From Mesorhizobium shangrilense (GTDB lineage: Bacteria; Pseudomonadota; Alphaproteobacteria; Rhizobiales; Rhizobiaceae): a DNA stretch of 64,000 nucleotides. Location: positions 3,162,001-3,226,000 of the forward strand of contig NZ_JBEWSZ010000001.1 of the NCBI RefSeq assembly GCF_040537815.1. The letters run 5' to 3'. Below the pieces are notes generated by a model. It had not been told where the DNA came from. It was given only the letters and a program-made list of their open reading frames with translations, and did no database searches. Below are positions 42,618-51,663 of the stretch, piece by piece (position 1 is the stretch's first letter; every line of letters starts with the position of its first letter). The position numbers and the translations under genes were made by a program.

Positions 42618-43562
42618 CTATTTCACGATACGCATCTTGGAACGGTCAATCGTCAGCGCGATTGCGGCGATCAGCACGATGCCGAAGACGATCTGCTGGC
42701 TTGTCGCCGGCACGCCGAAATACAGCATGCTGGCGCGCACCACCGCCACGATCAGCACACCGACCAGAGTGTTCAGCACACCGCCGACACCGCCCGTCAG
42801 CGGCGTACCGCCGACCAGGACGGCGACGATGGCCGGAAGCAGAAAACCTTCGGCAAGCGTCGGCGAGCCACCGGACAGCTTGACGGAGAAAAGCAGCCCG
42901 GCAATCGCGGCAAGCATGCCGGAGAAGGCGAAGGCCAGGATCTTGTAGCGCTCGACCTTGAGGCCGGAGGCGACGGCGGCAGGCTCGCCGGCACCGATCG
43001 CCTTCAGGGCGCGTCCCGTCGTGGTGCGATTCTGCAGGAACCAGGCAAGCAAGACCAGAACCAGGGCCAGGATCAACTCATGCGGCACGCCGCTCCATCC
43101 ACTGCCGACCATCCAGCCGAAGGCGCGGTCGCGTTCACCGGCATCCATGTAAAGCGCGCGCTGACTGGAGGCATATTGCCCGACCGACAGCGCCAGGCCT
43201 CCCACCGCGAGCGTGGCGATGAAGGATGGCACCTTGAGCCGTGTCGTCACGAAGCCGGACAGGGCACCGAAAACCAATCCCGCCAGGATGACGAGCAGCC
43301 CACTGAATACGCCGAACATCGGTAGCGATATGGTTGCAAGCACGGTGGTCATGTTCGCCACTGACTGGGCCGATAGATCGATGCCGCCGATGTAGATGAC
43401 GAGCGTCATGCCCAGCGCCATGATGAACAGCGGCACGATGTCTCCGGCGAGCTCGATCAGGTTTTGCGGCCGCAGGAAACTCGGGTGAACGACGCCGACG
43501 ATAAGCACCAGCACCACCAGCGTGATCCACGGGAAGTGTCGCTTGAGCCGACCAAATGACAT
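42618..43562 (-). CDS. sugar ABC transporter permease (RbsC-like)
   Basis: A 314-residue permease of the ribose/xylose/AI-2 family with 8-10 hydrophobic segments and the conserved LIVIYIGGIDLSAQSV-type segment (read here as TLVIYIGGIDLSAQSVAN) plus GGTPLTGGVGGVLNTLVG near the end. ATG 43562 has an AGGAG ribosome binding site; an in-frame ATG at 43580 overlaps the ATPase stop. It is the second permease of the importer. Confidence 0.9.
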   Translation of the reverse strand: MSFGRLKRHFPWITLVVLVLIVGVVHPSFLRPQNLIELAGDIVPLFIMALGMTLVIYIGGIDLSAQSVANMTTVLATISLPMFGVFSGLLVILAGLVFGALSGFVTTRLKVPSFIATLAVGGLALSVGQYASSQRALYMDAGERDRAFGWMVGSGWSGVPHELILALVLVLLAWFLQNRTTTGRALKAIGAGEPAAVASGLKVERYKILAFAFSGMLAAIAGLLFSVKLSGGSPTLAEGFLLPAIVAVLVGGTPLTGGVGGVLNTLVGVLIVAVVRASMLYFGVPATSQQIVFGIVLIAAIALTIDRSKMRIVK

Positions 43563-43576
43563 TGCGCGCTCCTGGG

Positions 43577-45082
43577 TCATGTCATGTAGTGGATGAGATC
43601 GTAGAGGGACGGCTTTCGGCCCGGCGGACAGTCGTACCATTTGCGGATCTCGCCATCCCTGATGACGGCAATGGTGTGGCTGAGGCCGATTGCCTCCTCG
43701 AGCGTATCGGCGACCAGGATGATGCCGACGCCGGCGCCGCACATGTCGCGCACCATGTCGTAGACGTCCTCCTTGGCGCCGATATCCAGGCCGCGAGTCG
43801 GATGATCGAGGAGGATGATGTCGGAGCCGCCGCTGCGCCATTTGGCGAGCACCACCTTCTGCTGGTTGCCGCCGGAGAGATTGGCGCAATCGACGTTCTC
43901 AGAGGACGCCTTGATCGAAAGCCGCTTGATCCAGTCGCGGGCCAGCTCCTTTTCCCTGCCAATCTCCAGCACGCCCGCATTCGAATAGTTGCGCATCTGC
44001 GAGAGCGTCATGTTCTCATAGACGGTCATGCCACCGACCATGCCCTCGACCTTGCGTTCACGCGGTACGTAGCCGACGCCGCACTCTACCCCGTGCGCGG
44101 CACTGAAGGTCTCGACGCGCCGGCCCTTGAGGGTGACGTGGCCGAGATGCGGTTTCTGCAGGCCGAAGATGGTGCGCAGGATCGCCTCGCGCCCCGAGCC
44201 TTCGACGCCGACCAGGCAGAGAACCTCGCCTGCATGCAGCTTGAGCGAGATGTCCTTGTAGCGACCCGCAAGGCTGATCCCGTCGACTTCGAGCAGAGGC
44301 TTTGCGGCATCGAAGGGCTTCTGCTTCTCCTCGCGGTAATATTCCTTGCTGATGTTGCGCCCGACCATCTTGTGCTGGATCGACGCGACATCGGCGTCCT
44401 TGCCGTCGACGACGTCGACCACGGAACCGTCCTTCATCACGTAAATGCGGTCGGAGAGTTCGATGACCTCGTCCAGCCGATGCGAAACGAAGATGAAGGA
44501 GGCGCGCTTGCGCAGGTCCCTGACAAGGCTGAACAGAAGGTCGATTTCCTCCTTGGCCAGCACCGAAGTCGGCTCATCCAGCAGGATGACGAGGTCGCCC
44601 TGTACACGTTCTTCCAGCGTCAACACCTTGGCGAGCTCCACCAGCTGGCGCTGCGCGAAGGACAGTTTCGAGGTGACCATCGCCGGGTCGATCGAAAGCT
44701 TGACCTTGTCGAGCTGCTGGCGCGCAGCCGCCGCCATCTTCTTCCAGTTGACGACGCCCAGGCGCACGAACTGCTGCTCGAATCCGAGGAAGATGTTCTC
44801 CATGACGGTCAGGTTCGGGATCAGCGACTGTTCCTGGAACACCATGCCGACGCCCATATCCATGGCCTGGCGCGGGTTGTGGAAGCGCACCGCCCGTCCA
44901 TCCACGAGGACCTGCCCGCCATCATGCTGATAGGCGCCATAGATGACTTTCATCAACGTCGACTTGCCGGCGCCGTTCTCCCCGACAAGGCCGACGATCT
45001 CACCACGCTTGATGGTGAAGTCGATGCCTTTCAGCGCGTGCACGCCGGGGAATTTCTTCTCGACTTTCTGAAGCTCGAACAT
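43577..45082 (-). CDS. sugar ABC transporter ATP-binding protein (RbsA-like, two NBDs)
   Basis: A 501-residue tandem ATPase of the carbohydrate-uptake-2 family. The first domain has Walker A GENGAGKSTLMKV, signature LSFAQRQLVELAK and Walker B VILLDEPTSVL; the second has degenerate Walker A GVEGSGREAIL and signature NLSGGNQQKVVLAKW, the usual asymmetric arrangement. It sits between the two permease genes in the operon. Confidence 0.93.
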   Translation of the reverse strand: MFELQKVEKKFPGVHALKGIDFTIKRGEIVGLVGENGAGKSTLMKVIYGAYQHDGGQVLVDGRAVRFHNPRQAMDMGVGMVFQEQSLIPNLTVMENIFLGFEQQFVRLGVVNWKKMAAAARQQLDKVKLSIDPAMVTSKLSFAQRQLVELAKVLTLEERVQGDLVILLDEPTSVLAKEEIDLLFSLVRDLRKRASFIFVSHRLDEVIELSDRIYVMKDGSVVDVVDGKDADVASIQHKMVGRNISKEYYREEKQKPFDAAKPLLEVDGISLAGRYKDISLKLHAGEVLCLVGVEGSGREAILRTIFGLQKPHLGHVTLKGRRVETFSAAHGVECGVGYVPRERKVEGMVGGMTVYENMTLSQMRNYSNAGVLEIGREKELARDWIKRLSIKASSENVDCANLSGGNQQKVVLAKWRSGGSDIILLDHPTRGLDIGAKEDVYDMVRDMCGAGVGIILVADTLEEAIGLSHTIAVIRDGEIRKWYDCPPGRKPSLYDLIHYMT

Positions 45083-45089
45083 TGGCGCG

Positions 45090-46055
45090 TCACTTCACGA
45101 AAGACAGAGAGCGACGGTCGGTCGACAGATAGACCGCGATGATGACCAGCAGGCCGAGCACACCGTCCTGGACGTAGCTTGGCAATCCCATGACCACCAT
45201 GCCGTTGCCGATGACATTGACGATGAGGACACCGACGAGTGTGTTCCACACGCCGCCGGCGCCTCCCCAGAGCGCAGTGCCGCCCACGACCACGGATGTG
45301 ATGGAGACGAACATGAGGTTGCGTCCGGTAACCGTCTCGGCAATGCCGATCTGCGCCACCGCCAGCATGGCGCCGAGGGCGTAGAAGACGCCGGCGATGG
45401 CGAAGCCGATGACGCGCACCCTGGCCACGTTCAGGCCGGATGCATGGGCGAGGTCCTCGCCACCGCCGACGGCATAGAAATTCCGCCCGATCTTCGTGCG
45501 CCCCTGGATAAAGCCGGCAATGAGCAGCGCCGCCAGCGCGACGTAGACCATCAGCGGAAAGCCACCCAGCCGATAGGTAAGCAGCGAGCGGAAGAGCGGA
45601 TCCTCGACACGAATCCGGTCGCCGCCGGTGATCAGCAGGGACAGGCCGATGCCGACGAAGCCCATCGACAGGCTCGCCATGAAGGACGGTATTTTCAGCC
45701 CGACATGCACCAGCCCGTTGATCAGGCCGAACAGGGCGCCGACGAACAGCGCGCCGACGACCGCCAGCCATCCCCATCCTGCCAGGCTGCCTCCCAATGC
45801 CGTGAACATGGTGGCGAACAACACAGCACAGACTGCGACGGCCCCTTCCATGGAGAGGTCGATCGATCCCATGAGGATGATGAAGGTGACACCGATGCCG
45901 ATCATCAGCGACGGCGTCGACAGGATGGAAATGCGCGCGAAATTGCGCATGGAAAGGAAATTCGGATTGGCAACCGAGAAAAACAGGACGAGCGCGAACA
46001 GCACCAGAAGCGGCGCCCATTTCTGCAGATTGTCCCTGGTCAAGAAATTGTCCAC
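45090..46055 (-). CDS. sugar ABC transporter permease (RbsC-like)
   Basis: A 321-residue permease of the same family as that encoded at 42618: GVTFIILMGSIDLSMEGAVA, then FMASLSMGFVGIGLSLLI and GGTALWGGAGGVWNTLVGVL. GTG 46055 is preceded by GGGAGAAG; the ORF could extend to 46106 without a ribosome binding site. First permease of the importer, 7 nt before the ATPase gene. Confidence 0.9.
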   Translation of the reverse strand: MDNFLTRDNLQKWAPLLVLFALVLFFSVANPNFLSMRNFARISILSTPSLMIGIGVTFIILMGSIDLSMEGAVAVCAVLFATMFTALGGSLAGWGWLAVVGALFVGALFGLINGLVHVGLKIPSFMASLSMGFVGIGLSLLITGGDRIRVEDPLFRSLLTYRLGGFPLMVYVALAALLIAGFIQGRTKIGRNFYAVGGGEDLAHASGLNVARVRVIGFAIAGVFYALGAMLAVAQIGIAETVTGRNLMFVSITSVVVGGTALWGGAGGVWNTLVGVLIVNVIGNGMVVMGLPSYVQDGVLGLLVIIAVYLSTDRRSLSFVK

Positions 46056-46165
46056 GCACTTCTCCCGCGGGCAAGGGACGGCGAAGCGGGTCGCCGTCGC
46101 AAGCAAATCGCAGGCCGCCGGATCGGACGCGCACCGCCGTCGGTGCGCGTCCGCCAGCAGGCCGA

Positions 46166-47275
46166 TTATTTGTACTTGATCTGACCGTTGCCCGGACCCC
46201 AGAAGTCCTTCCAGTCGTATTTCGGGGTGCTGTCGAGGTATTTGGCCTTGAACTCCGCCGCATCCTTAGGCGTGATGAGGATGGTCGGGCCGTAGAATTC
46301 GCGGTGTTCCTTGGGCTCGGCCGAAGGCTTGAACACACCTGTCGCCGCATAATAGGCAAGTGCCGCGGTGATGCCGCCGCCCCAATGGGGATTGGTGAAG
46401 ACGGTCGCCAGGATCTCGCCCTTGGCCACAAGTTCGACGGCCTGCTGGTTGCCGTCATAGGAAACGATCGGCATGCCCTCGATGCCTTCGGCACGCAGCG
46501 CCTCTATGACGCCGTAGGCGATCGTGTCGTTGGCGCAATGCACGCCCTTGATGTTGTCACCGTAGCGGGTCAGGAAGCTCGCCATGATCTGGTTTGCCTT
46601 CTGCGTGTCCCAGTCGGCGGGCTGTGCGTCGAGCAGCTGAATATTCGGATAGTCCTTCAGCGCGTTCTTCAGGCCGTTGAGGCGCTCGATCGCCGGATTG
46701 TTGGACGCGATGCCGCCGAGATGGACGACGCCGCCCTTGCCGCCCATGGCATCAAAAAGGATGCGGGCGGTCTTCTCGGCGGGGCCTTCGTCCGACCAGG
46801 TCATATGCGACACGTAGTTGTCGCCGAAATCCCACGGATGCAGGTCGTCCGTCTTGTTCCAGATGGTGGAGACATAGGCACCGGCGGCGGCTACGGCTTC
46901 AACGACCGGACGACAGTTGGGCGCATCGTTCGCATCGATCGCAAGGGCCAGATTGCTGCCCTCCTTGCCCAGAAGCGCCTTCACGTCGGCGAGCGACTTC
47001 TCGCTTGATCCTTCGTTGATGAGGTTGACGAGCGCGCTCTTCGGCTTGCCAAGGCTTTCGACAAAGGCCTCGCCGCCCGACACGATGTAGTTCCAGTACG
47101 GGTTGGTACGGTCGCGGTAACTCCAGGCGATCGTCGGGTTTGCGGTTGTCGCGCGCGCCGGTGTCGCACCCAGGGTGCGCAGCGCGGCAGCGCCGCCAAG
47201 CCCGTAGGCCGAAGCGAGAAGCAGGTTACGGCGATTGATGGTTTCCTGCTCGATGAATTTCTTGATGAACGACAT
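46166..47275 (-). CDS. sugar-type ABC transporter substrate-binding protein
   Basis: A 369-residue periplasmic-binding-protein-like domain (type 1 fold) protein. The N-terminus has NRRNLLLASAYGLGGAAALR, a Tat-like signal (Arg-Arg then a hydrophobic stretch) ending at ATPARA. The mature part has TIAWSYRDRTNPYWNYIVSG, LALAIDANDAPNCRPVVEAV and GVHCANDTIAYGVIEALRAE, typical of ribose-binding-like proteins. ATG 47275 follows GGGAGAGAG. First gene of the importer/dehydrogenase operon, with a TetR-type operator 71 nt upstream. Confidence 0.9.
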   Translation of the reverse strand: MSFIKKFIEQETINRRNLLLASAYGLGGAAALRTLGATPARATTANPTIAWSYRDRTNPYWNYIVSGGEAFVESLGKPKSALVNLINEGSSEKSLADVKALLGKEGSNLALAIDANDAPNCRPVVEAVAAAGAYVSTIWNKTDDLHPWDFGDNYVSHMTWSDEGPAEKTARILFDAMGGKGGVVHLGGIASNNPAIERLNGLKNALKDYPNIQLLDAQPADWDTQKANQIMASFLTRYGDNIKGVHCANDTIAYGVIEALRAEGIEGMPIVSYDGNQQAVELVAKGEILATVFTNPHWGGGITAALAYYAATGVFKPSAEPKEHREFYGPTILITPKDAAEFKAKYLDSTPKYDWKDFWGPGNGQIKYK

Positions 47276-47346
47276 TCTTCTCTCTCCCAGCTGATCCGAA
47301 TTCGAGCGAGCATCCTCCCAAGACGCGCACCCAGTTGAACCTTTAC

Positions 47347-47360
47347 GCACTATCTAGTTA
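47347..47360. promoter_or_regulatory. TetR-type operator overlapping the -10 of the importer operon
   Basis: GCACTATCTAGTTA, 12 of 14 positions identical to the perfect site at 32851. On the minus strand a consensus TTGACA (47378-47383) lies exactly 17 nt upstream of the TAACTA half-site, which therefore takes the -10 position. Confidence 0.72.
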
Positions 47361-47459
47361 CTTTTTTAGAGCTAACTTGTCAACAGGTCTCCGGCCGCGT
47401 TGACGGCGCTCCTCTAGGCATTGGCGACCCGCCCGATTGCGCTGCGAGGTGCCTCTATG

Positions 47460-47473
47460 TAACTATTGGGTTA
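47460..47473. promoter_or_regulatory. weaker TetR-type operator candidate
   Basis: TAACTATTGGGTTA, one intact half-site and one degenerate half-site, in the 402-bp divergent region between the importer operon and the tetR gene. Apart from this and the site at 47629 the region shows nothing further. Confidence 0.4.
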
Positions 47474-47628
47474 GTTGGAAACTGGCCTTTAGCTTCACAG
47501 GCAGGCGCGAACAGGAAGCCTTCGCAAAATGCACCAGATTGCCGACGTTCGCCGTGAACCTGGCCGCTGCTATGGGCTGGCTCCTGGCCGCCGCGGAGTG
47601 CGTTTTGACAATTCGCTGGCCGCTCTGG

Positions 47629-47642
47629 TCACAATCCAGTTA
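47629..47642. promoter_or_regulatory. weak TetR-type operator candidate upstream of tetR
   Basis: TCACAATCCAGTTA matches the perfect site at 32851 in 11 of 14 positions and ends 35 nt before ATG 47678, a position suited to autoregulation. Confidence 0.4.
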
Positions 47643-47677
47643 GTGCGCCATATCGATGGTCAAATGTCGGATTCGAA

Positions 47678-48340
47678 ATGGACCAGTTAGGAAAAAAGAT
47701 GTTGCCGGCGAAGACAAGGAAGCCAAGAATTCGCGATGCGGAGGCAACCCAGAAGCGCATACTTGCGGCCGCCAAGCAGGAATTCGCCAAGAAGGGTTTG
47801 GGCGGCGCCAGAGTGGACGACATAGCCGAGCGCGCAAAAGCCAACAAACGCATGATCTACCATTATTTCGACAGCAAGGAGAGCCTGTTCCAGCGCGTGC
47901 TCGAAGACGCCTATGTCGATATCAGAACGGCCGAGCAGAAGCTGGAACTCGATCACCTCGATCCCAGGGAGGCGCTTGAGAAGCTGGTGCGCTTCACCTG
48001 GAAATACTATCTCGACAATCCGGAATTCCTCACCATGGTGAACAGCGAGAATCTGCACAAGGCGCGTCATCTCAAGAAGTCCAAGGTGGTTCAGGACATC
48101 AGCCGGCGTCTGGTCACGATGGTCGGCACGCTTCTGGAGCGCGGCGCCAAGCAAGGCTTGTTCCGGGACGGCGTCGATCCGGTTCAGTTGAACATCACGA
48201 TCGCCGCCATAGGCTACTACTACCTCACCAATCGCTTCACGGGCTCCATCATCTACGAGCGTGATCTGATGTCGCGGGAAGCCCTGGATACAAGGCTGCA
48301 GTTCAATATCGACACCATCATGCGCCTTGTCTGCAAGTAG
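47678..48340 (+). CDS. TetR-family regulator, likely repressor of the 28.8-48 kb regulon
   Basis: A 220-residue TetR protein: QKRILAAAKQEFAKKGLGGA, then VDDIAERAKANKRMIYHYFD form the HTH, followed by a ligand domain (RFTWKYYLDNPEFLTMVNSE). MLPAKT at 47702 is an alternative start. It is divergent from the sugar importer operon and is the only regulator gene between 28.8 and 48.3 kb. Five 14-bp palindromes of TetR-operator design stand before the catabolic operons here. The following 352 bp (48341-48692) hold no gene, repeat or RNA that I can support. Confidence 0.9.
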   Translation: MDQLGKKMLPAKTRKPRIRDAEATQKRILAAAKQEFAKKGLGGARVDDIAERAKANKRMIYHYFDSKESLFQRVLEDAYVDIRTAEQKLELDHLDPREALEKLVRFTWKYYLDNPEFLTMVNSENLHKARHLKKSKVVQDISRRLVTMVGTLLERGAKQGLFRDGVDPVQLNITIAAIGYYYLTNRFTGSIIYERDLMSREALDTRLQFNIDTIMRLVCK

Positions 48341-48692
48341 CGGTTTTTGCGGGGGCGGAGAGCACCAAGCCACCGATCACCACACCCAAGACGATCGCAT
48401 CATTTCCGCCTTTGAGACGCCTGTTGCGCCTCCACCCACAATAGCGATGTCAACGAACGCATCCAACGGGAGACAAAGTCCGCCGACAGCAAGCGCTCGT
48501 TCCGAGGTGACCATCCAGTGTCGAGGGTGTCGGCTTGCGGTCCATTGAGGCTACGCGCCATTCGCGGTCAGCCAAGAATTCTCGAAATGAACGCCATTGG
48601 CGAGCTACTCACGGAGGCAGAGGCCGAAAGTGATCACCTCACCAAACTGAGCGAGCGGGTTCGCCGTGCCATTGTGCGCGACCATCAGCCTG

Positions 48693-49520
48693 CTATCCCA
48701 ATCGCCAGTTGGCCCGAAGTTCATCGGCTGTCGCCGGCCGATAGCCCAGCCGAACAATGCAGTCTTTTGCCACTCCGACCAATTCCTCATTGCCGCGCGC
48801 CACGCGGCCGTCGGGCAGCAACAAATTGTTCTCGAAGCCGACGCGGATGTTTCCGCCGAGCAACGCACCGGCCAACACACATGCGGCCTCCTTGGGGCCG
48901 AACGCACATGTCGTCCAATACGAGAAACGTGGCACAGCATCATCGAGGAATGGCAGCAGGTCCATAGGGTCGGATGCTTGGCCCACCGTATATCGCCCCA
49001 GCACGTAAAGGACGGAAAGCTGTTCGAAGGGGATCACCCCGCGCGCTTTCAGGGCGGCCAGATGAATGGCTTCCTCCGGCGAGTACAGAATGAACTGCGG
49101 CGCAACATTCTCCTTGCGCAACCATTGCAGGAAAGCGCTGAGGCCGGTCTCGCCGTGCGCATCCGGCAAGAGTTCGCGCAAGGCGAGCGAGACCGATTCC
49201 GGCCGAACCTGCCTGATAACCTGCATCTGCTCGGCCGGACTGTAGATGCCCAGCGACTCGCTGGTGATCTGGACGACAAGCCTTTCGCCGACCGATCGCC
49301 TTATCGAGGCCAGTGCATCACGATAGGCCTCGGCATCGAGCAGATGCCGACCCTCCCGATCGCGAACGTGGACATGGATCATGCTGGCCCCTGCCTCGAG
49401 ACACAGGCTGCCGACGCGGGCAAGCTCCGCCGCCGTCATCGGCAGCGCCGGGTGATCGGCCTGCGTTTTCCTGCCGCCATTGGGGGCAACGGCGATCGAG
49501 ATCGGGCGACTCGGCGTCAT
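48693..49520 (-). CDS. BKACE-family (DUF849) beta-keto acid cleavage enzyme
   Basis: A 275-residue BKACE protein: AVAPNGGRKTQADHPALPMT, the metal-binding HVHVRDREG, and a third region with SYWTTCAFGPKEAACVLAGA. The family condenses a beta-keto acid with acetyl-CoA to give acetoacetate and a new acyl-CoA; the founding member is 3-keto-5-aminohexanoate cleavage enzyme. It lies 64 nt after the C45 hydrolase gene on the same strand, next to aminotransferases that could make its keto acid. Confidence 0.88.
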   Translation of the reverse strand: MTPSRPISIAVAPNGGRKTQADHPALPMTAAELARVGSLCLEAGASMIHVHVRDREGRHLLDAEAYRDALASIRRSVGERLVVQITSESLGIYSPAEQMQVIRQVRPESVSLALRELLPDAHGETGLSAFLQWLRKENVAPQFILYSPEEAIHLAALKARGVIPFEQLSVLYVLGRYTVGQASDPMDLLPFLDDAVPRFSYWTTCAFGPKEAACVLAGALLGGNIRVGFENNLLLPDGRVARGNEELVGVAKDCIVRLGYRPATADELRANWRLG

Positions 49521-49584
49521 TCAAACCTCAGGATATCGAAGGCGCTTGCAGCCAAGGCGGGCAACTCACCATCTTGGGTTGCGA

Positions 49585-50607
49585 TCAAATCCCTTGCGTC
49601 GAAAAACATGGCGGCTCGTCGGCGCGGTCGTACACGCTCCATTCGACCGACTTGTCGCCTATGTGGAAAACGGCGGCGGCCAGGGTTTGCGCGCTGTCAT
49701 CCAGTCGTTCGCGATAGACTGGCAGCACGGGGTCGCTCTTGTCCCACAGCACGGTCAACGGATCGACATCGTCATCTTGCGCGACCAGTTCATTTGCGCG
49801 TTTCAGCCTGGCGCGCGACGAAGCGGAGATTTCCTGGCGCTCATCCGATATGCCCTGATGTATGAGGTGGTTGGAGTGGCATTGCGTGTGCTCGATTCTG
49901 CGCACCGAGCAGTTTGAATGGGTGAATTCGACACCAAAGAGCCGGGAATCGCCGCTCTGCCCCAGTGTGACGTGATAGGCGCCGGAACGCTCCGATGTTT
50001 TGAGCAGCCGCACCGCTTCGTCGAGCGTATCGCAATCGAGCAAAGCGCGCCCAAGCAGAGTGCGTGGCAGACCAACGCCGACATCGAGCGCGCCGATGTG
50101 ATTGATCGTCGCGACGAGGCCCGCTTCGGTGACAGCGAAGGCATGCCCGGGGATCGTGCCGGGGTAGATGAAGGAGGTGAACGCCTTGCTGCCGAGAGGC
50201 CGCACCCGCGCGATGGCGCAGCGGCTGATCTGTGCCGCGTCACCATCCTCATTGTGCGCGACGATCGGTTCGCTGCCGGGAATCTGCACAGTCGTGCACC
50301 CTTCGGGTGGCATCTCCCAAACGTCGCCGCGAAAGTGCCACAACACCATATCGTCGAACGGCAGACCAAGTCCGTCCGCCATTCCCCGCATCTCTTGCCA
50401 GTAAGTCGGGAAGCGGATCTCGACCATGCGCCGCATGAGCTCCACCCGCGAATCGTGGCGCCGCGCCATCACTTTGGCCCATACTTCACTCGGTACGGTG
50501 TAGGTGTGGACAAGGTCGGCGGCAAACCGGCCGAGTTGCACACCGACGTCGTAGTGCGTGCCGCCCACCTCGATGGTGGCCAGGCGACCTTGGTTTTTCA
50601 TGAACAT
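49585..50607 (-). CDS. C45-family Ntn-hydrolase (acyl-CoA:6-APA acyltransferase-like)
   Basis: A 340-residue protein of the C45 peptidase/acyltransferase family. GCTTVQIPGSEPIVAHNEDG places the likely autocatalytically exposed nucleophile at Cys-104, with downstream TSFIYPGTIPGHAFAVTEAG and LVATINHIG typical of the family. Members hydrolyse or transfer acyl groups of amides, peptides or beta-lactam side chains. ATG 50607 follows GGAGGAG; the frame extends to 50787 over the RpiR gene. No signal peptide is seen, so it acts on imported substrate in the cytoplasm. Confidence 0.83.
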   Translation of the reverse strand: MFMKNQGRLATIEVGGTHYDVGVQLGRFAADLVHTYTVPSEVWAKVMARRHDSRVELMRRMVEIRFPTYWQEMRGMADGLGLPFDDMVLWHFRGDVWEMPPEGCTTVQIPGSEPIVAHNEDGDAAQISRCAIARVRPLGSKAFTSFIYPGTIPGHAFAVTEAGLVATINHIGALDVGVGLPRTLLGRALLDCDTLDEAVRLLKTSERSGAYHVTLGQSGDSRLFGVEFTHSNCSVRRIEHTQCHSNHLIHQGISDERQEISASSRARLKRANELVAQDDDVDPLTVLWDKSDPVLPVYRERLDDSAQTLAAAVFHIGDKSVEWSVYDRADEPPCFSTQGI

Positions 50608-50719
50608 GCGTGAGCTCCTCCAACGCGGATTCAGGCCGGACCGGGTCCGGCTATTGGTGGAAAGCTCCACCAAGACGCGTGACGATGCGGCCGGCGGAGT
50701 TGGAACGGATTGCGATCGT

Positions 50720-51589
50720 TCAATCCTCGACGAAGGTATCGAAGGCTCGGTAGAACGCTTCATTCCGTTTGATGATTTCGAAGACATCGTCGCCGATCTT
50801 GCTGACGATGACGGTGATCAAGGCCTGCACCACCGCAAGAGTGGAGACCACGGAAGACAACAGCGACGAATGGCTGGCGGCAAGCACCAGCCTGACGTCC
50901 GAGATGGCAACGGTAGGTGCCAGCGAGCTGTCGACGATCGAAATGACCTTGGCTCCGGCATTCCTGGCGAAGCGGGCAATGCGCACGGTGTCGCGCGAAT
51001 AGCTTCGATGCGACAGCACCACGACCGCATCCTGCGGACCGGCGTCGCGCACCTCATCGCCAAGAGCTCCGCCCCGCCCATCGACCAGCACGGTGTTGGC
51101 GGAAAACATCTTGCAATTGTAGTCGAGGAAGTAGGCCGCCGAATACAGGCTGCGGAAGCCGACGATGAAAACGCGCTTGGCCGCGATGATGATGTCAGCG
51201 GCGGCAACAAGGTCCTCTATCCTGATCTGACTTGCCGTCGACTCCAGATCCAACATGTCGCGCGCGAAAACCTCCGCGACGGCCTCGCTCATGCGGCCGA
51301 GCTTGCCTTTGGCGCGCAAGCCTTCGACGCGCCCGCGCATGGTCGTCCCCTGGTCGCCAAGCCAACTCCTGAAGGGATCCCTGAACTCGTTGTAGCGCTC
51401 GAAGCCGAGTTCCCGTACCAGACGCATCAGGCTGGAGGGATGGACATTGGCCAGATCCGAGACCTGCCGAAGCGAGTGCATGGCAATCTTCTCCGGGTTC
51501 TCGCGGACATAGCGAGCGGCCATCCGAAGCTGTTTCGGATAGGTCTCGAACGTCGCGTCGATCTTGCTGTTGATTTCGTCCAGGCTCAT
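50720..51589 (-). CDS. MurR/RpiR-family transcriptional regulator with SIS domain
   Basis: A 289-residue regulator: N-terminal HTH_6 domain (RQVSDLANVHPSSLMRLVRE) and a C-terminal SIS sugar-isomerase domain (IAAKRVFIVGFRSLYSAAYF, VVVLSHRSYSRDTVRIARFA). It sits between the aminotransferase and C45 hydrolase genes on the same strand. It is the only regulator in this cluster, so it probably controls it, perhaps sensing a phosphosugar or amino-sugar-like ligand. Confidence 0.9.
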   Translation of the reverse strand: MSLDEINSKIDATFETYPKQLRMAARYVRENPEKIAMHSLRQVSDLANVHPSSLMRLVRELGFERYNEFRDPFRSWLGDQGTTMRGRVEGLRAKGKLGRMSEAVAEVFARDMLDLESTASQIRIEDLVAAADIIIAAKRVFIVGFRSLYSAAYFLDYNCKMFSANTVLVDGRGGALGDEVRDAGPQDAVVVLSHRSYSRDTVRIARFARNAGAKVISIVDSSLAPTVAISDVRLVLAASHSSLLSSVVSTLAVVQALITVIVSKIGDDVFEIIKRNEAFYRAFDTFVED

Positions 51590-51663
51590 TTTCCACTCAT
51601 CAAATTTCGGGCCGCCGGCAACCTATCAACAGCCCTGCCGACTGCGCTAGGGTCGAGCCAACG

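Noticed and set aside
48341..48692. The 352-bp gap between tetR and the BKACE gene as a possible transposase remnant or small RNA
   Set aside because: No terminal inverted repeats, transposase-like peptide, promoter-terminator pair or clear hairpin could be supported; left as unassigned.
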